From assembly GCF_000341345.1 (NCBI RefSeq), contig NC_020302.1, positions 1,964,075-2,028,074 of the forward strand: a DNA stretch of 64,000 nucleotides. Direction: 5' to 3'. Positions 25,281-35,143 of the stretch are shown here, piece after piece. Source of the stretch: Corynebacterium halotolerans YIM 70093 = DSM 44683. GTDB lineage: Bacteria > Actinomycetota > Actinomycetes > Mycobacteriales > Mycobacteriaceae. Every line of letters begins with the position of its first letter. Positions within the stretch are counted from its first letter, which is position 1. The notes under the pieces were generated by a model, which ran no database searches, was not told the DNA's origin, and worked only from the letters and a program-made list of their open reading frames with translations. The translations under genes were made by a program, and so were the position numbers.

Positions 25281-27854
25281 CTAGGAGTAGTAGGTGACCA
25301 GGCCCAGCTCCGCCGGGGAGACCAGCAGCTCGTGGCTGGGCACGGCGCGGACCGTGTAGTGGTAGGCGCCCGGGGTGTCCGTGGACAGCTCGGCGGAGTA
25401 GCCGTCCTCTCCCCCGTCGGTCATGTCGATGATCCGACGCTCCCCCTTCTCGTTGCCGATGACCGCCTGAACCTGGACGTCGCCCTCGGTGAGCATGCCG
25501 AGGTCCGCCTCGACGGTCAGGTACATCGACTGGCCGGCGTCGGCCTCGGCGGCCTCCCCCACCGGGGTGCCGTTGCAGCGCAGGTTGCTCAGGGTGATGT
25601 TCGACCAGCCCTGGCGGACGCGCTCGAGCCAGTTGACGTAGCCGGCCGCCTTGGTGCAGTCGGCGTGGATGGCCTCGCTGACCTCGGCGGTGGGACGGTA
25701 GAGCTGCGCGGTGTAGTCGCGCACCATGCGGGTGGACAGCACCAGCGGGGAAAGCTCCGTCAGGGAGCGGCGCACCCACTTGAGCCACTCGCGCGGCACG
25801 CCCGCGGCGTCGCGGTGGTAGAACAGCGGGGCGACCTCGTTCTCGAGAAGGTCGTAGAGCGCCTGCGCCTCAAGCTGATCACGGTACTCCTGGTCATGGG
25901 TGTCCACGGTGGGGATGGTCCAGCCGTGATCCTTCTGGTCCATCTCGTCCCACCAGCCGTCGGAGATCGACAGGGTCAGACCGCCGTTGAGCACCGCCTT
26001 CATTCCCGAGGTGCCGGAGGCCTCCTGCGGGCGCACCGGGTTGTTGAGCCAGATGTCGGCGCCCGAGACCAGGTAGCCGGCGAGGCTGATGTCGTAGTCC
26101 GGCAGGAACAGGAAGCGGTCGCGCAGACCGGCCTGGTCGGCGAAGCGGACGATCTCCTGCATGAACTTCTTGCCGCCCATGTCGTGCGGGTGGGCCTTGC
26201 CGGCGATGACGAACTGCACCGGACGATCCGGGTTGAGCAGGATGGAGCGCAGCCGCTCCGGATCGCGCAGCATCAGGGTCAGGCGCTTGTAGGTGGACAC
26301 GCGGCGGGCGAAGCCGACGGTGAGCACGTCCGGATCGAGCACGCGGCGCGCCCAGCCGAGCTGCGCCCGGGCGTTGCCGCGCCGGCGCCAGGACTCGTGC
26401 AGGCTCACGCGGGCGACGTCGACGAGGTCGGAACGCAGCCGGTTGCGCTCGGCCCACAGTTCCTCATCGGTGACGGCGTCGTGGTGGTCCCAGGAATCGG
26501 CCTCGGTGAGGTCGACGCCACCGGCGATGCGGGCGATGATCTTCTGCATGTTCGGCTTCGCCCAGGTCGGCAGGTGGACGCCGTTGGTCACGGACCCGAT
26601 CGGCACCTCCTCGCCCTCGTAGCCGGGGTACAGGCCGGCGAACATGTCCCGGGAGACGCGGCCGTGGAGTCTGGCCACGCCGTTGGCGTGCTGGGCGGAG
26701 CGCAGACCCAGGTGCGCCATGTTGAACAGGTGCGGGTCCGCCTCGCGGCCGAGATCCAGGGCGCGCTCGACCGGCACGCCCGGCACCAGGTGCTGGTCCT
26801 CCGGCAGGCCGTCGCCCAGGTAGCGGCGCACGAGCTGGAGGTCGAAGCGGTCGATGCCGGCCGGGACCGGGGTGTGGGTGGTGAAGATGTTCGCGGCGCG
26901 GACCTGGGCCAGGGACTCCTCGAAGCCCAGGCCGGAGGCCATGCGCTCGCGGATGCGCTCCAGGCTCAGGAAGCCGGCGTGCCCCTCGTTGAGATGCGCG
27001 ATGACCGGGCGCGGGACGCCGGCGTTGTCGCAGTAGGCGTTGACGGCGCGCACCCCGCCGACACCGAGGACGAGCTCCTGCTTGATGCGGTGCTCGGCGT
27101 CGCCGCCGTAGAGGCGGTCGGTGACCTCGCGCATGTCGGACGGGTTGGCCTCGATGTTGGTGTCGAGCAGCAGCAGCGGGACCCGTCCCACGGTGGCCAC
27201 CCACAGGGCGATGGTGATGTGGCGGCCCTCGGGGAAGCCGACGGTGACGGTCAGCTGGTTGCCCTCGGCGTCGAGCACCGGCTCGATCGGCAGGTGGGCC
27301 GGATCGTGGTAGGTGTAGGTCTCCTCCTGCCAGCCGTCGGCGGACAACGACTGGGTGAAGTAGCCGTGGGTGTAGAGCAGACCGACGCCGATCAGCGGCA
27401 GGCCCAGGTCGGAGGCGGACTTGAGGTGGTCGCCGGCGAGGATGCCGAGGCCGCCGGAGTAGATCGGCAGGGACGGGTGGACGCCGAACTCCATGGAGAA
27501 GTAGGCGACGAGCGGATCGGTGGGGCCGAGGTCGGCCAGCGGCCCCTCGGCCTCGCGGGTCTTCTGGTACCACAGTCCGGCGGTGAGGTGGTCCTCCAGA
27601 TCGGCGACCTCGGTGCGCAGCCGCTCCACGAAGGAGGGGTCATTGGCCAGCTCGTTGAGTCGGGAGGCCGGGACCTTCGCCAGGAAGGCCACGGGCGATT
27701 CGCCGGCGGCGTCCCACAGCTCCGGGTCGATCTCACGGAAGAGCTCACGCGCCTCATTGCGCCAGGACCAGCGCAGGTTCATGGCCAGGCGCGAGAGATC
27801 GGCCAGCTCAGAGGGCAGGATGGAACGGACGTTGATGGTACCGGTGTAGTTCAC
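25281..27854 (-). CDS. glgP: alpha-glucan (glycogen/maltodextrin) phosphorylase
   Basis: GT35 enzyme that releases glucose-1-phosphate from alpha-1,4-glucans. 857 residues with an N-terminal DUF3417 segment typical of actinobacterial alpha-glucan phosphorylases. The PLP-lysine region is EASGTSGMKAVLNGGLTL, and phosphate/PLP contacts are suggested by RVSTYKRLTLM and VIAGKAHPHD. I chose the GTG at 27854 because TACCTT ends seven bases upstream (leaderless); a TTG at 27863 is the alternative. It works with glgX, treY and treZ further along the window in glucan turnover. Confidence 0.94.
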   Translation of the reverse strand: MNYTGTINVRSILPSELADLSRLAMNLRWSWRNEARELFREIDPELWDAAGESPVAFLAKVPASRLNELANDPSFVERLRTEVADLEDHLTAGLWYQKTREAEGPLADLGPTDPLVAYFSMEFGVHPSLPIYSGGLGILAGDHLKSASDLGLPLIGVGLLYTHGYFTQSLSADGWQEETYTYHDPAHLPIEPVLDAEGNQLTVTVGFPEGRHITIALWVATVGRVPLLLLDTNIEANPSDMREVTDRLYGGDAEHRIKQELVLGVGGVRAVNAYCDNAGVPRPVIAHLNEGHAGFLSLERIRERMASGLGFEESLAQVRAANIFTTHTPVPAGIDRFDLQLVRRYLGDGLPEDQHLVPGVPVERALDLGREADPHLFNMAHLGLRSAQHANGVARLHGRVSRDMFAGLYPGYEGEEVPIGSVTNGVHLPTWAKPNMQKIIARIAGGVDLTEADSWDHHDAVTDEELWAERNRLRSDLVDVARVSLHESWRRRGNARAQLGWARRVLDPDVLTVGFARRVSTYKRLTLMLRDPERLRSILLNPDRPVQFVIAGKAHPHDMGGKKFMQEIVRFADQAGLRDRFLFLPDYDISLAGYLVSGADIWLNNPVRPQEASGTSGMKAVLNGGLTLSISDGWWDEMDQKDHGWTIPTVDTHDQEYRDQLEAQALYDLLENEVAPLFYHRDAAGVPREWLKWVRRSLTELSPLVLSTRMVRDYTAQLYRPTAEVSEAIHADCTKAAGYVNWLERVRQGWSNITLSNLRCNGTPVGEAAEADAGQSMYLTVEADLGMLTEGDVQVQAVIGNEKGERRIIDMTDGGEDGYSAELSTDTPGAYHYTVRAVPSHELLVSPAELGLVTYYS

Positions 27855-27861
27855 ACCCCCC

Positions 27862-27867
27862 AAGGTA
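27862..27867 (-). promoter_or_regulatory. -10 hexamer TACCTT, probably leaderless glgP
   Basis: TACCTT on the minus strand ends seven bases before the GTG at 27854. It decides between two possible starts. Confidence 0.4.
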
Positions 27868-28002
27868 ACGGCACCGCGCGGGTTTGGCGACCGGTACGGC
27901 GCCCGGCCCGCCCCCGGCGGAGACGGACACGCGACAGCCCCGCCCCACCGCCGCGCGGAATGCGGATCGGTGGTGCGGGTCCGGGCGGAAGCACCTGGTC
28001 AG

Positions 28003-29421
28003 CTAACGGCGGACGTCCTCGCCGAGCAGGTGGACGTGAATCATGTTGGTGTTGCCGGAGACCCCGGGCGGGGTTCCGGCGACGACGACCATCATGTCGT
28101 CGCGCTGGTAGCTGTCCATCGCGAGGAGGGACTCGTCGACCACCTTCATCATCTCGTCGGTGGAGGTGACCTCGCGGCACAGGAAGGTCTCCGCGCCCCA
28201 GGTCAGGGCGAGCTGGGAGCGCACCGCGGCGTCGGGGGTGAACACGAGCAACGGCAGGTGCGAGTGCAGGCGGGCCACGCGGCGGGCGGTGTCGCCGGAG
28301 GTGGTGAAGGCCACCAGGGCGCGCGCGTTGAGCCGCTCGGCGATGTCGCGGGCCGAGTAGGAGATCACACCGCGCTTGGTACGCGGGATGTGGTTGAGCG
28401 GCGGGACGTGCCCGTCGGTCTCGGCGTGCTGGACGATGCGCGACATGGTGCGCACGACGTTGTGCGGATCCACGCCGATGGAGGTCTCGCCGGAGAGCAT
28501 GACCGCGTCCGCGCCGTCGAGCACGGCGTTGGCGACGTCAGAGGCCTCGGCGCGGGTCGGGCGGGAGTTCTCGATCATGGAGTCGAGCATCTGGGTGGCC
28601 ACGATGACCGGCTTGGCGTTCTCCCGGGCGATCTGGATGGCGCGCTTCTGCACCAGCGGGACCTGCTCGAGCGGGACCTCGACGCCGAGGTCACCGCGGG
28701 CGACCATGATGGCGTCGAAGGCGAGCACGATGGACTCGAGGGCGTCGACGGCCTCGGGCTTCTCCAGCTTCGCGATGACCGGCACCCGCCGGCCCACCTC
28801 GTCCATGACCTCATGGACGAGGTCGACGTCCGCCGGGGAACGCACGAAGGACAGGGCGATGAAGTCCACGCCCAGTTTGAGGGCGAAGCGCAGGTCGGCG
28901 ATGTCCTTCTCGGACAGGGCCGGCACGGAGATGTCCATGCCCGGCAGGGACACGCCCTTGTTGTTGGAGACCGGGCCACCCTCGGTGACCTCACAGACGA
29001 CGTCGTTACCGTCGACCTCGCGGCAGATCAGGCCGACCTTGCCGTCGTCGACGAGCAGGCGGTCGCCGGGCTTGGCGTCCTGGGCCAGATTCTTGTAGGT
29101 GGTGGACACGCGGTCGTGGGTGCCCTCCACGTCATCGACGGTGATCCGGACGGTCTCGCCGGTCTCCCACACGGTGGCGCCGTCGAGGAAGCGGCCGAGA
29201 CGGATCTTCGGCCCCTGGAGGTCGGCGAGGATGCCGACCGCGCGGCCGGTCTCGTCGGTGGCCTCACGGACCCACTTGTAGTTCTGCTCGTGATCGGCGT
29301 GCTCGCCATGCGAGAAATTCAGTCGGGCGACGTCCATGCCGTCCTCGACAAGGCGCCGGATGGCGTCCTTGCTCGCGACGGCGGGGCCGAGGGTGCACAC
29401 AATCTTTGTTCGTCTATCCAC
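28003..29421 (-). CDS. pyk: pyruvate kinase
   Basis: Last step of glycolysis, phosphoenolpyruvate plus ADP to pyruvate plus ATP. 472 residues, full length. Motifs: DRRTKIVCTLGPA, LNFSHG, DLQGPKIRLG, the catalytic-lysine segment VIAKLEKPEA and ARGDLGVEVPLEQVP, with a C-terminal allosteric domain. The GTG at 29421 is favoured because TAGGTT ends seven bases upstream, a leaderless arrangement; a TTG three codons earlier is less likely. lgt lies upstream on the same strand, but a hairpin and this promoter separate them. Confidence 0.96.
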   Translation of the reverse strand: MDRRTKIVCTLGPAVASKDAIRRLVEDGMDVARLNFSHGEHADHEQNYKWVREATDETGRAVGILADLQGPKIRLGRFLDGATVWETGETVRITVDDVEGTHDRVSTTYKNLAQDAKPGDRLLVDDGKVGLICREVDGNDVVCEVTEGGPVSNNKGVSLPGMDISVPALSEKDIADLRFALKLGVDFIALSFVRSPADVDLVHEVMDEVGRRVPVIAKLEKPEAVDALESIVLAFDAIMVARGDLGVEVPLEQVPLVQKRAIQIARENAKPVIVATQMLDSMIENSRPTRAEASDVANAVLDGADAVMLSGETSIGVDPHNVVRTMSRIVQHAETDGHVPPLNHIPRTKRGVISYSARDIAERLNARALVAFTTSGDTARRVARLHSHLPLLVFTPDAAVRSQLALTWGAETFLCREVTSTDEMMKVVDESLLAMDSYQRDDMMVVVAGTPPGVSGNTNMIHVHLLGEDVRR

Positions 29422-29428
29422 GGGTTCC

Positions 29429-29434
29429 AACCTA
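29429..29434 (-). promoter_or_regulatory. -10 hexamer TAGGTT, probably leaderless pyk
   Basis: TAGGTT on the minus strand ends seven bases before the GTG at 29421. Confidence 0.45.
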
Positions 29435-29458
29435 CTCGGTTCGAAGGGGACCGGCCAT

Positions 29459-29506
29459 GGAAAACCACGCCCGATCGGACACCGCGAGCCCGATTGCGTG
29501 GTTTCC
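29459..29506 (-). terminator. long-armed hairpin between lgt and pyk
   Basis: Arms GGAAAACCACGC (29459-29470) and GCGTGGTTTCC (29496-29506) pair with one bulged A around a 25-nt loop that also contains CCGATCGG. It may be the lgt terminator. It lies just upstream of the pyk -10, so a role in pyk control is also possible. Confidence 0.45.
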
Positions 29507-29584
29507 TCGGCCGTCTGGCAGTGTCCACGGTACCCTCACCATCCCGGCCCTGCCGGAAACGCGGCACCGCTGCGCGGGGCGCCG

Positions 29585-30571
29585 TCACATCTTCTGGTTC
29601 CGCAGCCGGCGGCGCCACTTCCCGTCCGGGTCCCCGGCGTCCGAGTCGTCCGGCCCCGCAGTCGTTGCGGTCTGCTCGACTCCCCCGGTCTCCCCGGCGT
29701 CCCCGCGGTTCCGGCGCGGATCGACCTCCTCCGGGGTCTCCCGCCCCTTCGGCAGCAGGAAGAAGATGACCAGGGCGGCGAGGAAGACGACCGCCGAGAC
29801 GATCGTGTTGACGCGCAGGCCGAAGATCATCGTCGCGTCGTCGGAACGCATGAGCTCGATCCAGAACCGGCCGGCGGTGTAGCCGGCGACGTAGAGGGCG
29901 AAGACCCGTCCGTGGCCGAGGCGGAAACGCTTCTCGGCCCACAGCAGGAGGACGAAGACGGCCACGTTCCACAGCAGCTCGTAGAGGAAGGTCGGGTGGA
30001 CGGAGGTGATGATCTCCCCGGTGGAGCGTCCGGTCAGCGGCGCGAAATCGCCGTTCTCGTCGACCCGGTAGAAGATGTCGAGCGCCCACGGCACATCGGT
30101 GGGACGGCCGTAGATCTCCTGGTTGAACCAGTTGCCCAGCCGGCCGATGGCCTGGGCGAGGATGATGCCCGGGGCGATCGCGTCGGCGAAGGGCCCGAGC
30201 GGGACCTTCTTGTAGCGCAGCAGCAGCCACACGGCCACGCCGCCGAGGGCGACCGCACCCCAGATGCCCAGGCCGCCGTTGGTGATCTTCACCGCGTCGA
30301 CGGGGTTGCAGCCCTCGCAGAAGTACTTGTCGTAGTCCGTGATGACGTGGTAAATCCGGCCGCCGATGATGCCGGCGGGGATGGCCACGATCGCGGCGTC
30401 CCAGACCACGTCGCCGTCACCGCCGCGGGCGGTGTAGCGCCGGTGGGTCAGCCACAGGGCGACGATCATGCCGGCGATGATGCACAACGCGTAGGCGCGG
30501 ATCGGGATCGGCCCGAGGTACCAGACGCCCTGCGGCGGGGACGGGATGTTCGCGAGGATGGTGGTCTGCAC
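29585..30571 (-). CDS. lgt: prolipoprotein diacylglyceryl transferase
   Basis: Membrane enzyme that transfers diacylglycerol to the lipobox cysteine of prelipoproteins. 328 residues with about seven helices. The Lgt signature [13 protein letters not shown] is intact, as are the N-terminal helix [12 protein letters not shown] and NGGLGIWGA. The last ~55 residues are a hydrophilic Asp/Gly/Arg tail beyond the minimal enzyme, a feature also seen in other actinobacterial Lgt proteins. It starts at GTG 30571 preceded by GAGGGG, 44 bp after trpC. A lipoprotein substrate is encoded at 44156-44890. Confidence 0.95.
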   Translation of the reverse strand: MQTTILANIPSPPQGVWYLGPIPIRAYALCIIAGMIVALWLTHRRYTARGGDGDVVWDAAIVAIPAGIIGGRIYHVITDYDKYFCEGCNPVDAVKITNGGLGIWGAVALGGVAVWLLLRYKKVPLGPFADAIAPGIILAQAIGRLGNWFNQEIYGRPTDVPWALDIFYRVDENGDFAPLTGRSTGEIITSVHPTFLYELLWNVAVFVLLLWAEKRFRLGHGRVFALYVAGYTAGRFWIELMRSDDATMIFGLRVNTIVSAVVFLAALVIFFLLPKGRETPEEVDPRRNRGDAGETGGVEQTATTAGPDDSDAGDPDGKWRRRLRNQKM

Positions 30572-30615
30572 CCCCTCAGTGTGCCCGATCCCCCACCGCT
30601 CCGCGAAGCGGGGCC

Positions 30616-31437
30616 CTACCTCGAGGGGCAGGCCGGGTGCTGCCCGGCAGCGGCCAGGGTGCGGGTGCAGGCCGCGGGATCCTCGGAGGTCAGGATGCCC
30701 TCGCCGACCACGACGGCGTCGGCGCCGGCGGCCGAGTAGGCGAACAGTTCCCGGGGACTGTGCACCCCGCCGAGGGCGATCCGCAGGGTCTCCGGGGGCA
30801 GACCGGGCACGACATCGGAGAACGTGGAACGGTCGAGCACCTGGCCACCGATGGTCCAGGCGTTGACGCCGACGACCGTGGCGCCGGCGGCCAGCGCCCG
30901 GTCGGCGTCCTCTGGGCTGCGCACCTCCGCCAGGGCGGTCATGCCCAGCGACTCGATGCGGTCGAGCAGGGATTCCAGGCGGGCCTGGCCGAGCAGTTCG
31001 ACCTGCAGCGGAACCATGTCGGCGCCGAAGCAGCGGGCCTCGTGGATCTGGTACGGGTCAATGATGACGTCGCGGCACAGCATGGGCAGCTCGACGGCCG
31101 CGCGGGCGACCTGCATGTCCTCGAGCGAACCGCGGAAGCGGTGCGGCTCCGTCTGGCAGGCGATCAGGTGCGCGCCCGATTCCTCGAACTGCCGGGCCAG
31201 CCTGGCGATGGCCTCGAAACTGTCGACGCCGGCGATGGGCCCCTTGCCGGGCACCTCGCGCTTGATCTCGGCGATCACACCGCACCCGGGTCGCAGCAGG
31301 GCGCCCGCGGCGTCGCGCGCCGGTTCCGTGTCACGGGACCGCGCCTTGATCTCCTTGAAGGGCACGACGGCCTCCCTGCGCGACACGTCCTCCAGGACCG
31401 TGTCGACTATTCCGTCCAATGCCATGGGTGTAACCAT
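30616..31437 (-). CDS. trpC: indole-3-glycerol phosphate synthase
   Basis: Tryptophan pathway enzyme converting CdRP to indole-3-glycerol phosphate. 273 residues, a single TIM barrel without a fused TrpF. Motifs: [22 protein letters not shown] (usually KRxSPSKG), [27 protein letters not shown] and [13 protein letters not shown]. The ATG at 31437 has GGGAGGT five bases upstream. No other trp gene is in the window; trpC sits alone between the Trp-associated membrane protein and lgt. Two family positions look unusual: the K-R-x-S-P motif reads KREVPGKG, and the ELEVH-type segment is altered. Confidence 0.85.
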   Translation of the reverse strand: MVTPMALDGIVDTVLEDVSRREAVVPFKEIKARSRDTEPARDAAGALLRPGCGVIAEIKREVPGKGPIAGVDSFEAIARLARQFEESGAHLIACQTEPHRFRGSLEDMQVARAAVELPMLCRDVIIDPYQIHEARCFGADMVPLQVELLGQARLESLLDRIESLGMTALAEVRSPEDADRALAAGATVVGVNAWTIGGQVLDRSTFSDVVPGLPPETLRIALGGVHSPRELFAYSAAGADAVVVGEGILTSEDPAACTRTLAAAGQHPACPSR

Positions 31438-31562
31438 GCGCACCTCCCCTCTCCGGCAGGTCAACCGCTCGATCGCCCCGCCTACGCAGCGGCGGGGCTG
31501 TTGCGGTTCAGCTTAGCCAGTGACGTTGCTCACGGAAAAATCGCCCCCGTCACCTCCACCCC

Positions 31563-32321
31563 CTAACCCCGGGAGGAACCGGAGCCGGAGGTGCCCGTGT
31601 CACCGGCGTCACGGGTGTCCCCGGTGCTCCCGGTGTCCGTGGGGTCGATGTCCGCGTCGAGCGCGTCCCACATCACCCGGCCGGAATCCGGGGTGGACTC
31701 CAGATCCTGGACGATCCTCGCCTCCCGGTCCCGCTTACGCTCGTACTTGTTGCGTCTGGCGCTGTCGGTGCCCGGCCGGATGACCAGCAGCACTCCGCCG
31801 AACAGGGCGAGAGCGCAGCCGAGCAGGGCGATCACCGCGCCGGTCGCATCCGTGTGCAGGCCGGTGACCTCCGCCCATTCGGTGATGCTCACGGGGGCGT
31901 TGGCCCGCTGGCTGGCCGCGCCGCTGGTCAGCAGCCGGCGGGCACGTTCGGGGTCGGCCCCGCCCTCGCCCGTCAGCAGATTCAGCGGGGTCCAGCTGGC
32001 CCCGATGGCGGCCAGCGCCGCGATCGCGCCGACGAGGCGGCGGCCCAGGCGGCGCAGGGCGAAACCGGCCACGCAGGCCGCCGCCAGCAGGAGCGCGACC
32101 GCGGTGGTCTCGGTGGACCAGGTCGCCCCCGGGATGGGCAGGGTCGCGGGACCGGACTTCTCGTCGAAGACCTCGACGGTGACCCAGGTGAAGCGCGAGC
32201 CGATCCAGAGGACGGCGGCCCCCAGTCCGAGTGCCAGGGCGGCGAGCCGGGGGAGGCGCCGCCCGGCGGCGTTCGACTCGGCGGATGCGGGTGCGGGTGG
32301 GGTGGCCTTCTGGTCAGCCAC
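31563..32321 (-). CDS. Trp-biosynthesis-associated membrane protein (TIGR02234 type)
   Basis: 252 residues with four hydrophobic helices (LAALALGLGAAVLWIGSRF, AVALLLAAACVAGFAL, LVGAIAALAAIGAS, AVIALLGCALALFGGVLL) and a charged C-terminal tail ending in a Thr/Gly/Asp-rich stretch. In mycobacteria the related protein lies between trpE and trpC; here it lies between hisI and trpC. Function is unknown. The GTG at 32321 has a perfect AGGAGG nearby, which overrides longer readings into hisI. Ten bases separate it from the hisI stop. Confidence 0.8.
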   Translation of the reverse strand: MADQKATPPAPASAESNAAGRRLPRLAALALGLGAAVLWIGSRFTWVTVEVFDEKSGPATLPIPGATWSTETTAVALLLAAACVAGFALRRLGRRLVGAIAALAAIGASWTPLNLLTGEGGADPERARRLLTSGAASQRANAPVSITEWAEVTGLHTDATGAVIALLGCALALFGGVLLVIRPGTDSARRNKYERKRDREARIVQDLESTPDSGRVMWDALDADIDPTDTGSTGDTRDAGDTGTSGSGSSRG

Positions 32322-32331
32322 GTGGGACCTC

Positions 32332-32706
32332 CTAGAGCAGTTGGTCGGCGTCGAAGCAGGTGCGGTCGCCGGTGTGGCAGGCGCCACCGACCTGCCGGAC
32401 GGTGATCAGGAGCGTGTCGCCGTCGCAGTCGAGGCGCACGCCCGTGACCTCCTGGGTGTTTCCGGAGGTCAAACCCTTGATCCAGTACTCCCCGCGGGAG
32501 CGCGAGAAGTAGGTGCCGCGCCGGGTGGCCAGGGTGTGGGCCAGGGCGTGGTCATCCAGCCAGGCCATCATGAGCACCTCGCCGGTGCCGTCGGCCTGCA
32601 CGATGGCGGGCACCAGCCCGGCGTCATTGGGCTTCAGGCGGGCGGCGATCCCCGGATCCAGCTCGTAGTCGGCCGGGTCGTCGGAGGCCGGGGACGGGGT
32701 GCTCAT
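32332..32706 (-). CDS. hisI: phosphoribosyl-AMP cyclohydrolase
   Basis: Third step of histidine synthesis, opening the purine ring of PR-AMP. 124 residues, a stand-alone HisI without HisE fusion. The zinc/magnesium region [20 protein letters not shown] with a following Cys is intact. The ATG overlaps the hisF TGA (ATGA). It is the last histidine gene of the hisH-hisA-impA-hisF-hisI block. Confidence 0.95.
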   Translation of the reverse strand: MSTPSPASDDPADYELDPGIAARLKPNDAGLVPAIVQADGTGEVLMMAWLDDHALAHTLATRRGTYFSRSRGEYWIKGLTSGNTQEVTGVRLDCDGDTLLITVRQVGGACHTGDRTCFDADQLL

Positions 32707-33479
32707 CGACGCACCTCGTGGCCGGCGGTGGCCAGGACGGCCTTGGCCTCGGGGATGGTGACCTCGCCGAAGTGGAAGATGGTGGCGGCCAGCACGGCGT
32801 CGGCACCCGCCTCGACGGCCGGTGGGAAGTGCTGGGCCTCACCGGCGCCCCCGGAGGCGATGACGGGCACCGTGACAGCGGCGCGCACCAGCTCGAGCAG
32901 CTCGAGATCGAAGCCGTCCTTGGTGCCGTCGCCGTCCATGGAGTTCAGCAGGATCTCACCGACGCCGAGCTCCTCGCCCTGCTTCGCCCACTCGACGGCG
33001 TCGATACCGGCCGAGCGGGTGCCGCCGTGGGTGGTGACCTCGAAGCCCGAGGGCTGCGGGGTACCGCCCTCTGGGACGCGGCGGGCGTCGACGGAGAGCA
33101 CGATGCACTGGGAGCCGAAGCGGTGGGACAGTTCGCGCAGCAGTTCGGGCCGGGCGATGGCGGAGGTGTTGACGGAGACCTTGTCGGCGCCGGCGCGCAG
33201 CAGCTGGTCGACGTCCTCCTCGCTGCGCACTCCCCCGCCGACGGTCAGCGGGATGAACACCTGCTCCGCGGTGCGGCGGACGACCTCGAGCATGGTGCCC
33301 CGGCCCTGCTTCGAGGCGGAGACGTCGAGGAAGCACAGCTCGTCGGCGCCGTCGGCGTCGTAGTGGGCGGCGAGCTCGACGGGATCACCTGCGTCGCGCA
33401 GGTTCTCGAAGTTCACGCCCTTGACCACGCGACCGTTGTCGACGTCCAGGCAGGGGATGACGCGGATGGCCACGGCCAT
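32703..33479 (-). CDS. hisF: imidazole glycerol phosphate synthase, cyclase subunit HisF
   Basis: Forms imidazole glycerol phosphate and AICAR using ammonia delivered by HisH (gene at 35144-35779). 258 residues, a TIM barrel with the N-terminal [17 protein letters not shown] and the second catalytic Asp in [19 protein letters not shown] at 33479; GAAAGGGG upstream. The stop overlaps the hisI start. Confidence 0.96.
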   Translation of the reverse strand: MAVAIRVIPCLDVDNGRVVKGVNFENLRDAGDPVELAAHYDADGADELCFLDVSASKQGRGTMLEVVRRTAEQVFIPLTVGGGVRSEEDVDQLLRAGADKVSVNTSAIARPELLRELSHRFGSQCIVLSVDARRVPEGGTPQPSGFEVTTHGGTRSAGIDAVEWAKQGEELGVGEILLNSMDGDGTKDGFDLELLELVRAAVTVPVIASGGAGEAQHFPPAVEAGADAVLAATIFHFGEVTIPEAKAVLATAGHEVRR

Positions 33480-33500
33480 GGGTGCGCCCCTTTCACAAGT

Positions 33501-34292
33501 TCAGGAGTTCAGGATCCTGTTCATCGTACTCATGATCTCCTCGTGCGCCGCCCTCGTCCCCGCTATGACCCCGGTCGCCCCGGGGGTCCAGGCCTTGCCC
33601 TCGATGTCGGTGACCACCCCGCCGGCGGCGCGCACCAGCATCACGCCGGCGGCGTTGTCCCACACGTACGGGGAGAAGCTCACCGCCCCGCCGAAGATGC
33701 CCTGGGCGGCGAAGGCCAGGTCCACGCCGACGGAGCCGGTGATGCGCGGCCGCAGGAAGGTCTCGGCCAGATCCGACAGCAGTCCCTGCCGGACGATGGA
33801 GGAGATCGGGGAATCCAGCGGCGAGGCCACCGAGGAGAAGCCGACCTGGGCGATGAGCGGGGAGGATTCGGTCAGCGGGCTGGCGGCCCGGCCGTTGACC
33901 AGCAGTGGGGATCCCTCGAAGGCGGTCAGGCGGCGGTGCAGCATCGGCATCGAGGTGACCGCCGCGACGGGCTGGTTGTCGACGAGCAGGGAGACCAGGA
34001 TCGCGCACATCGGGTTGCCGGCGGCGTAGTTGGAGGTGCCGTCGACGGGGTCGACGACCCACACCGCGCGGTGGTCCAGGGTGCCGCCGGACTCCTCCCC
34101 GTAGACCGGCAGGCCGGTCATCCGGGTGAGCGTGCGCCGCAGGTGGTCCTCGATGGCCAGATCCACGTCGGTGGTGAAGTCGCCGGGCTGCTTGAGCTGG
34201 GAGGGGTCGGCCCCGACCCCGGCGAGGAACATCCGCTCGGCGTCGTCGACGATCGCCTCCGCGATGGCGAGCAGCTCCCTGGCATCCGACAT
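33501..34292 (-). CDS. impA: inositol monophosphatase family protein
   Basis: Mg2+-dependent sugar phosphatase, 263 residues. Motifs: FTTDVD, GEESGG, WVVDPVDGTSNYAAG and, near the C-terminus, YVWDNAAGVMLVRAAGG. It is embedded between hisA and hisF as in C. glutamicum, where the gene is called impA. A role as histidinol phosphate phosphatase is tempting, but that activity is carried by a separate HisN in C. glutamicum, so the substrate here is open. Confidence 0.88.
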   Translation of the reverse strand: MSDARELLAIAEAIVDDAERMFLAGVGADPSQLKQPGDFTTDVDLAIEDHLRRTLTRMTGLPVYGEESGGTLDHRAVWVVDPVDGTSNYAAGNPMCAILVSLLVDNQPVAAVTSMPMLHRRLTAFEGSPLLVNGRAASPLTESSPLIAQVGFSSVASPLDSPISSIVRQGLLSDLAETFLRPRITGSVGVDLAFAAQGIFGGAVSFSPYVWDNAAGVMLVRAAGGVVTDIEGKAWTPGATGVIAGTRAAHEEIMSTMNRILNS

Positions 34293-34311
34293 GGTCGTCC
34301 CCCGCGCTTTC

Positions 34312-35079
34312 CTACCGGTCGCCCGCGGGCCGGCCGGCGGTCACCGGGTCGCCGACGGCCGCGAGCGCCTCACGCAGGGTGAAGCGCTTCTCGTAGAGCG
34401 CCTTGCCGATGATCGCGGAGTCGATGCCCTCGTCGAGGTAGCGTGACAGTTCGACGACGTCGTCCAGGGTGGAGATGCCGCCGGAGGCGACGACGTGCGC
34501 GTCGGTGGCGGCGGAGACCTCGCGCAGCAGCTCGATGTTCGGCCCGGCCAGGGTGCCGTCCTTGGACACGTCGGTGACCACGAAGCGGCCGCAGCCGGCG
34601 GCGTCGAGACGCTCGAGAACCTCCCACAGGTCTCCGCCGTCGGAGACCCAGCCGTTGCCGCGGGTGCGCCACTCACCGTCGATCCGGCGCACGGCGATGT
34701 CGACGGCGACCCTGTCGCCGTAGCGGGCGAGCACATCGGCGATCCACTCCGGCTTCTCCAGCGCGGCGGTGCCGATGTTGACGCGGGTGGCGCCGGTGGC
34801 CAGGGCGCGCTCGAGGGAGGCGTCGTCGCGGATGCCGCCGGTCAGCTCGACGTTGATGTCGAGCCTGCCGGTGATCTCGGCCATCAGCTCGTGGTTGGAG
34901 CCGCGGTTGAAGGCGGCGTCGAGGTCGACGAAGTGCAGCCAGGTCGCGCCCTGCTCCTGCCAGTTCAGCGCCGCCTCGAGCGGGGATCCGTAGGACTTTT
35001 CGGTGCCGGCCTCGCCCTGGTCCAGTCGGACGGCCTGACCGTCGACGACATCCACGGCGGGAAGAAGAGTGAAGCTCAT
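34312..35079 (-). CDS. hisA: phosphoribosyl isomerase HisA (possibly bifunctional PriA)
   Basis: Isomerises ProFAR to PRFAR. 255 residues, a (beta-alpha)8 barrel with two catalytic Asp candidates in [15 protein letters not shown] and VTDVSKDGT. In many actinobacteria this enzyme is PriA, which also does the TrpF step. In corynebacteria with a trpCF fusion it has specialised as HisA. Because the TrpC in this window lacks a TrpF domain, dual function cannot be excluded. TAGGAT ends seven bases before the ATG at 35079, suggesting an own leaderless start besides read-through from hisH. Confidence 0.93.
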   Translation of the reverse strand: MSFTLLPAVDVVDGQAVRLDQGEAGTEKSYGSPLEAALNWQEQGATWLHFVDLDAAFNRGSNHELMAEITGRLDINVELTGGIRDDASLERALATGATRVNIGTAALEKPEWIADVLARYGDRVAVDIAVRRIDGEWRTRGNGWVSDGGDLWEVLERLDAAGCGRFVVTDVSKDGTLAGPNIELLREVSAATDAHVVASGGISTLDDVVELSRYLDEGIDSAIIGKALYEKRFTLREALAAVGDPVTAGRPAGDR

Positions 35080-35086
35080 GGTGGGA

Positions 35087-35092
35087 ATCCTA
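35087..35092 (-). promoter_or_regulatory. -10 hexamer TAGGAT, probably leaderless hisA
   Basis: TAGGAT on the minus strand ends seven bases before the hisA ATG, in the 64-bp gap after hisH. Confidence 0.5.
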
Positions 35093-35143
35093 GTCTGCTG
35101 AGGGCGGGAGGGGGCGGAGGTTCACGAGGGACTCACGCGACGG

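Noticed and set aside
25224..28169. A 981-codon open frame opposite glgP
   Set aside because: Antisense shadow; glgP has complete catalytic motifs and a fitting promoter.
33501..34292. Calling impA the missing histidinol-phosphatase HisN
   Set aside because: The position inside the his block is suggestive, but family motifs do not separate the substrates and corynebacteria are known to carry HisN elsewhere.
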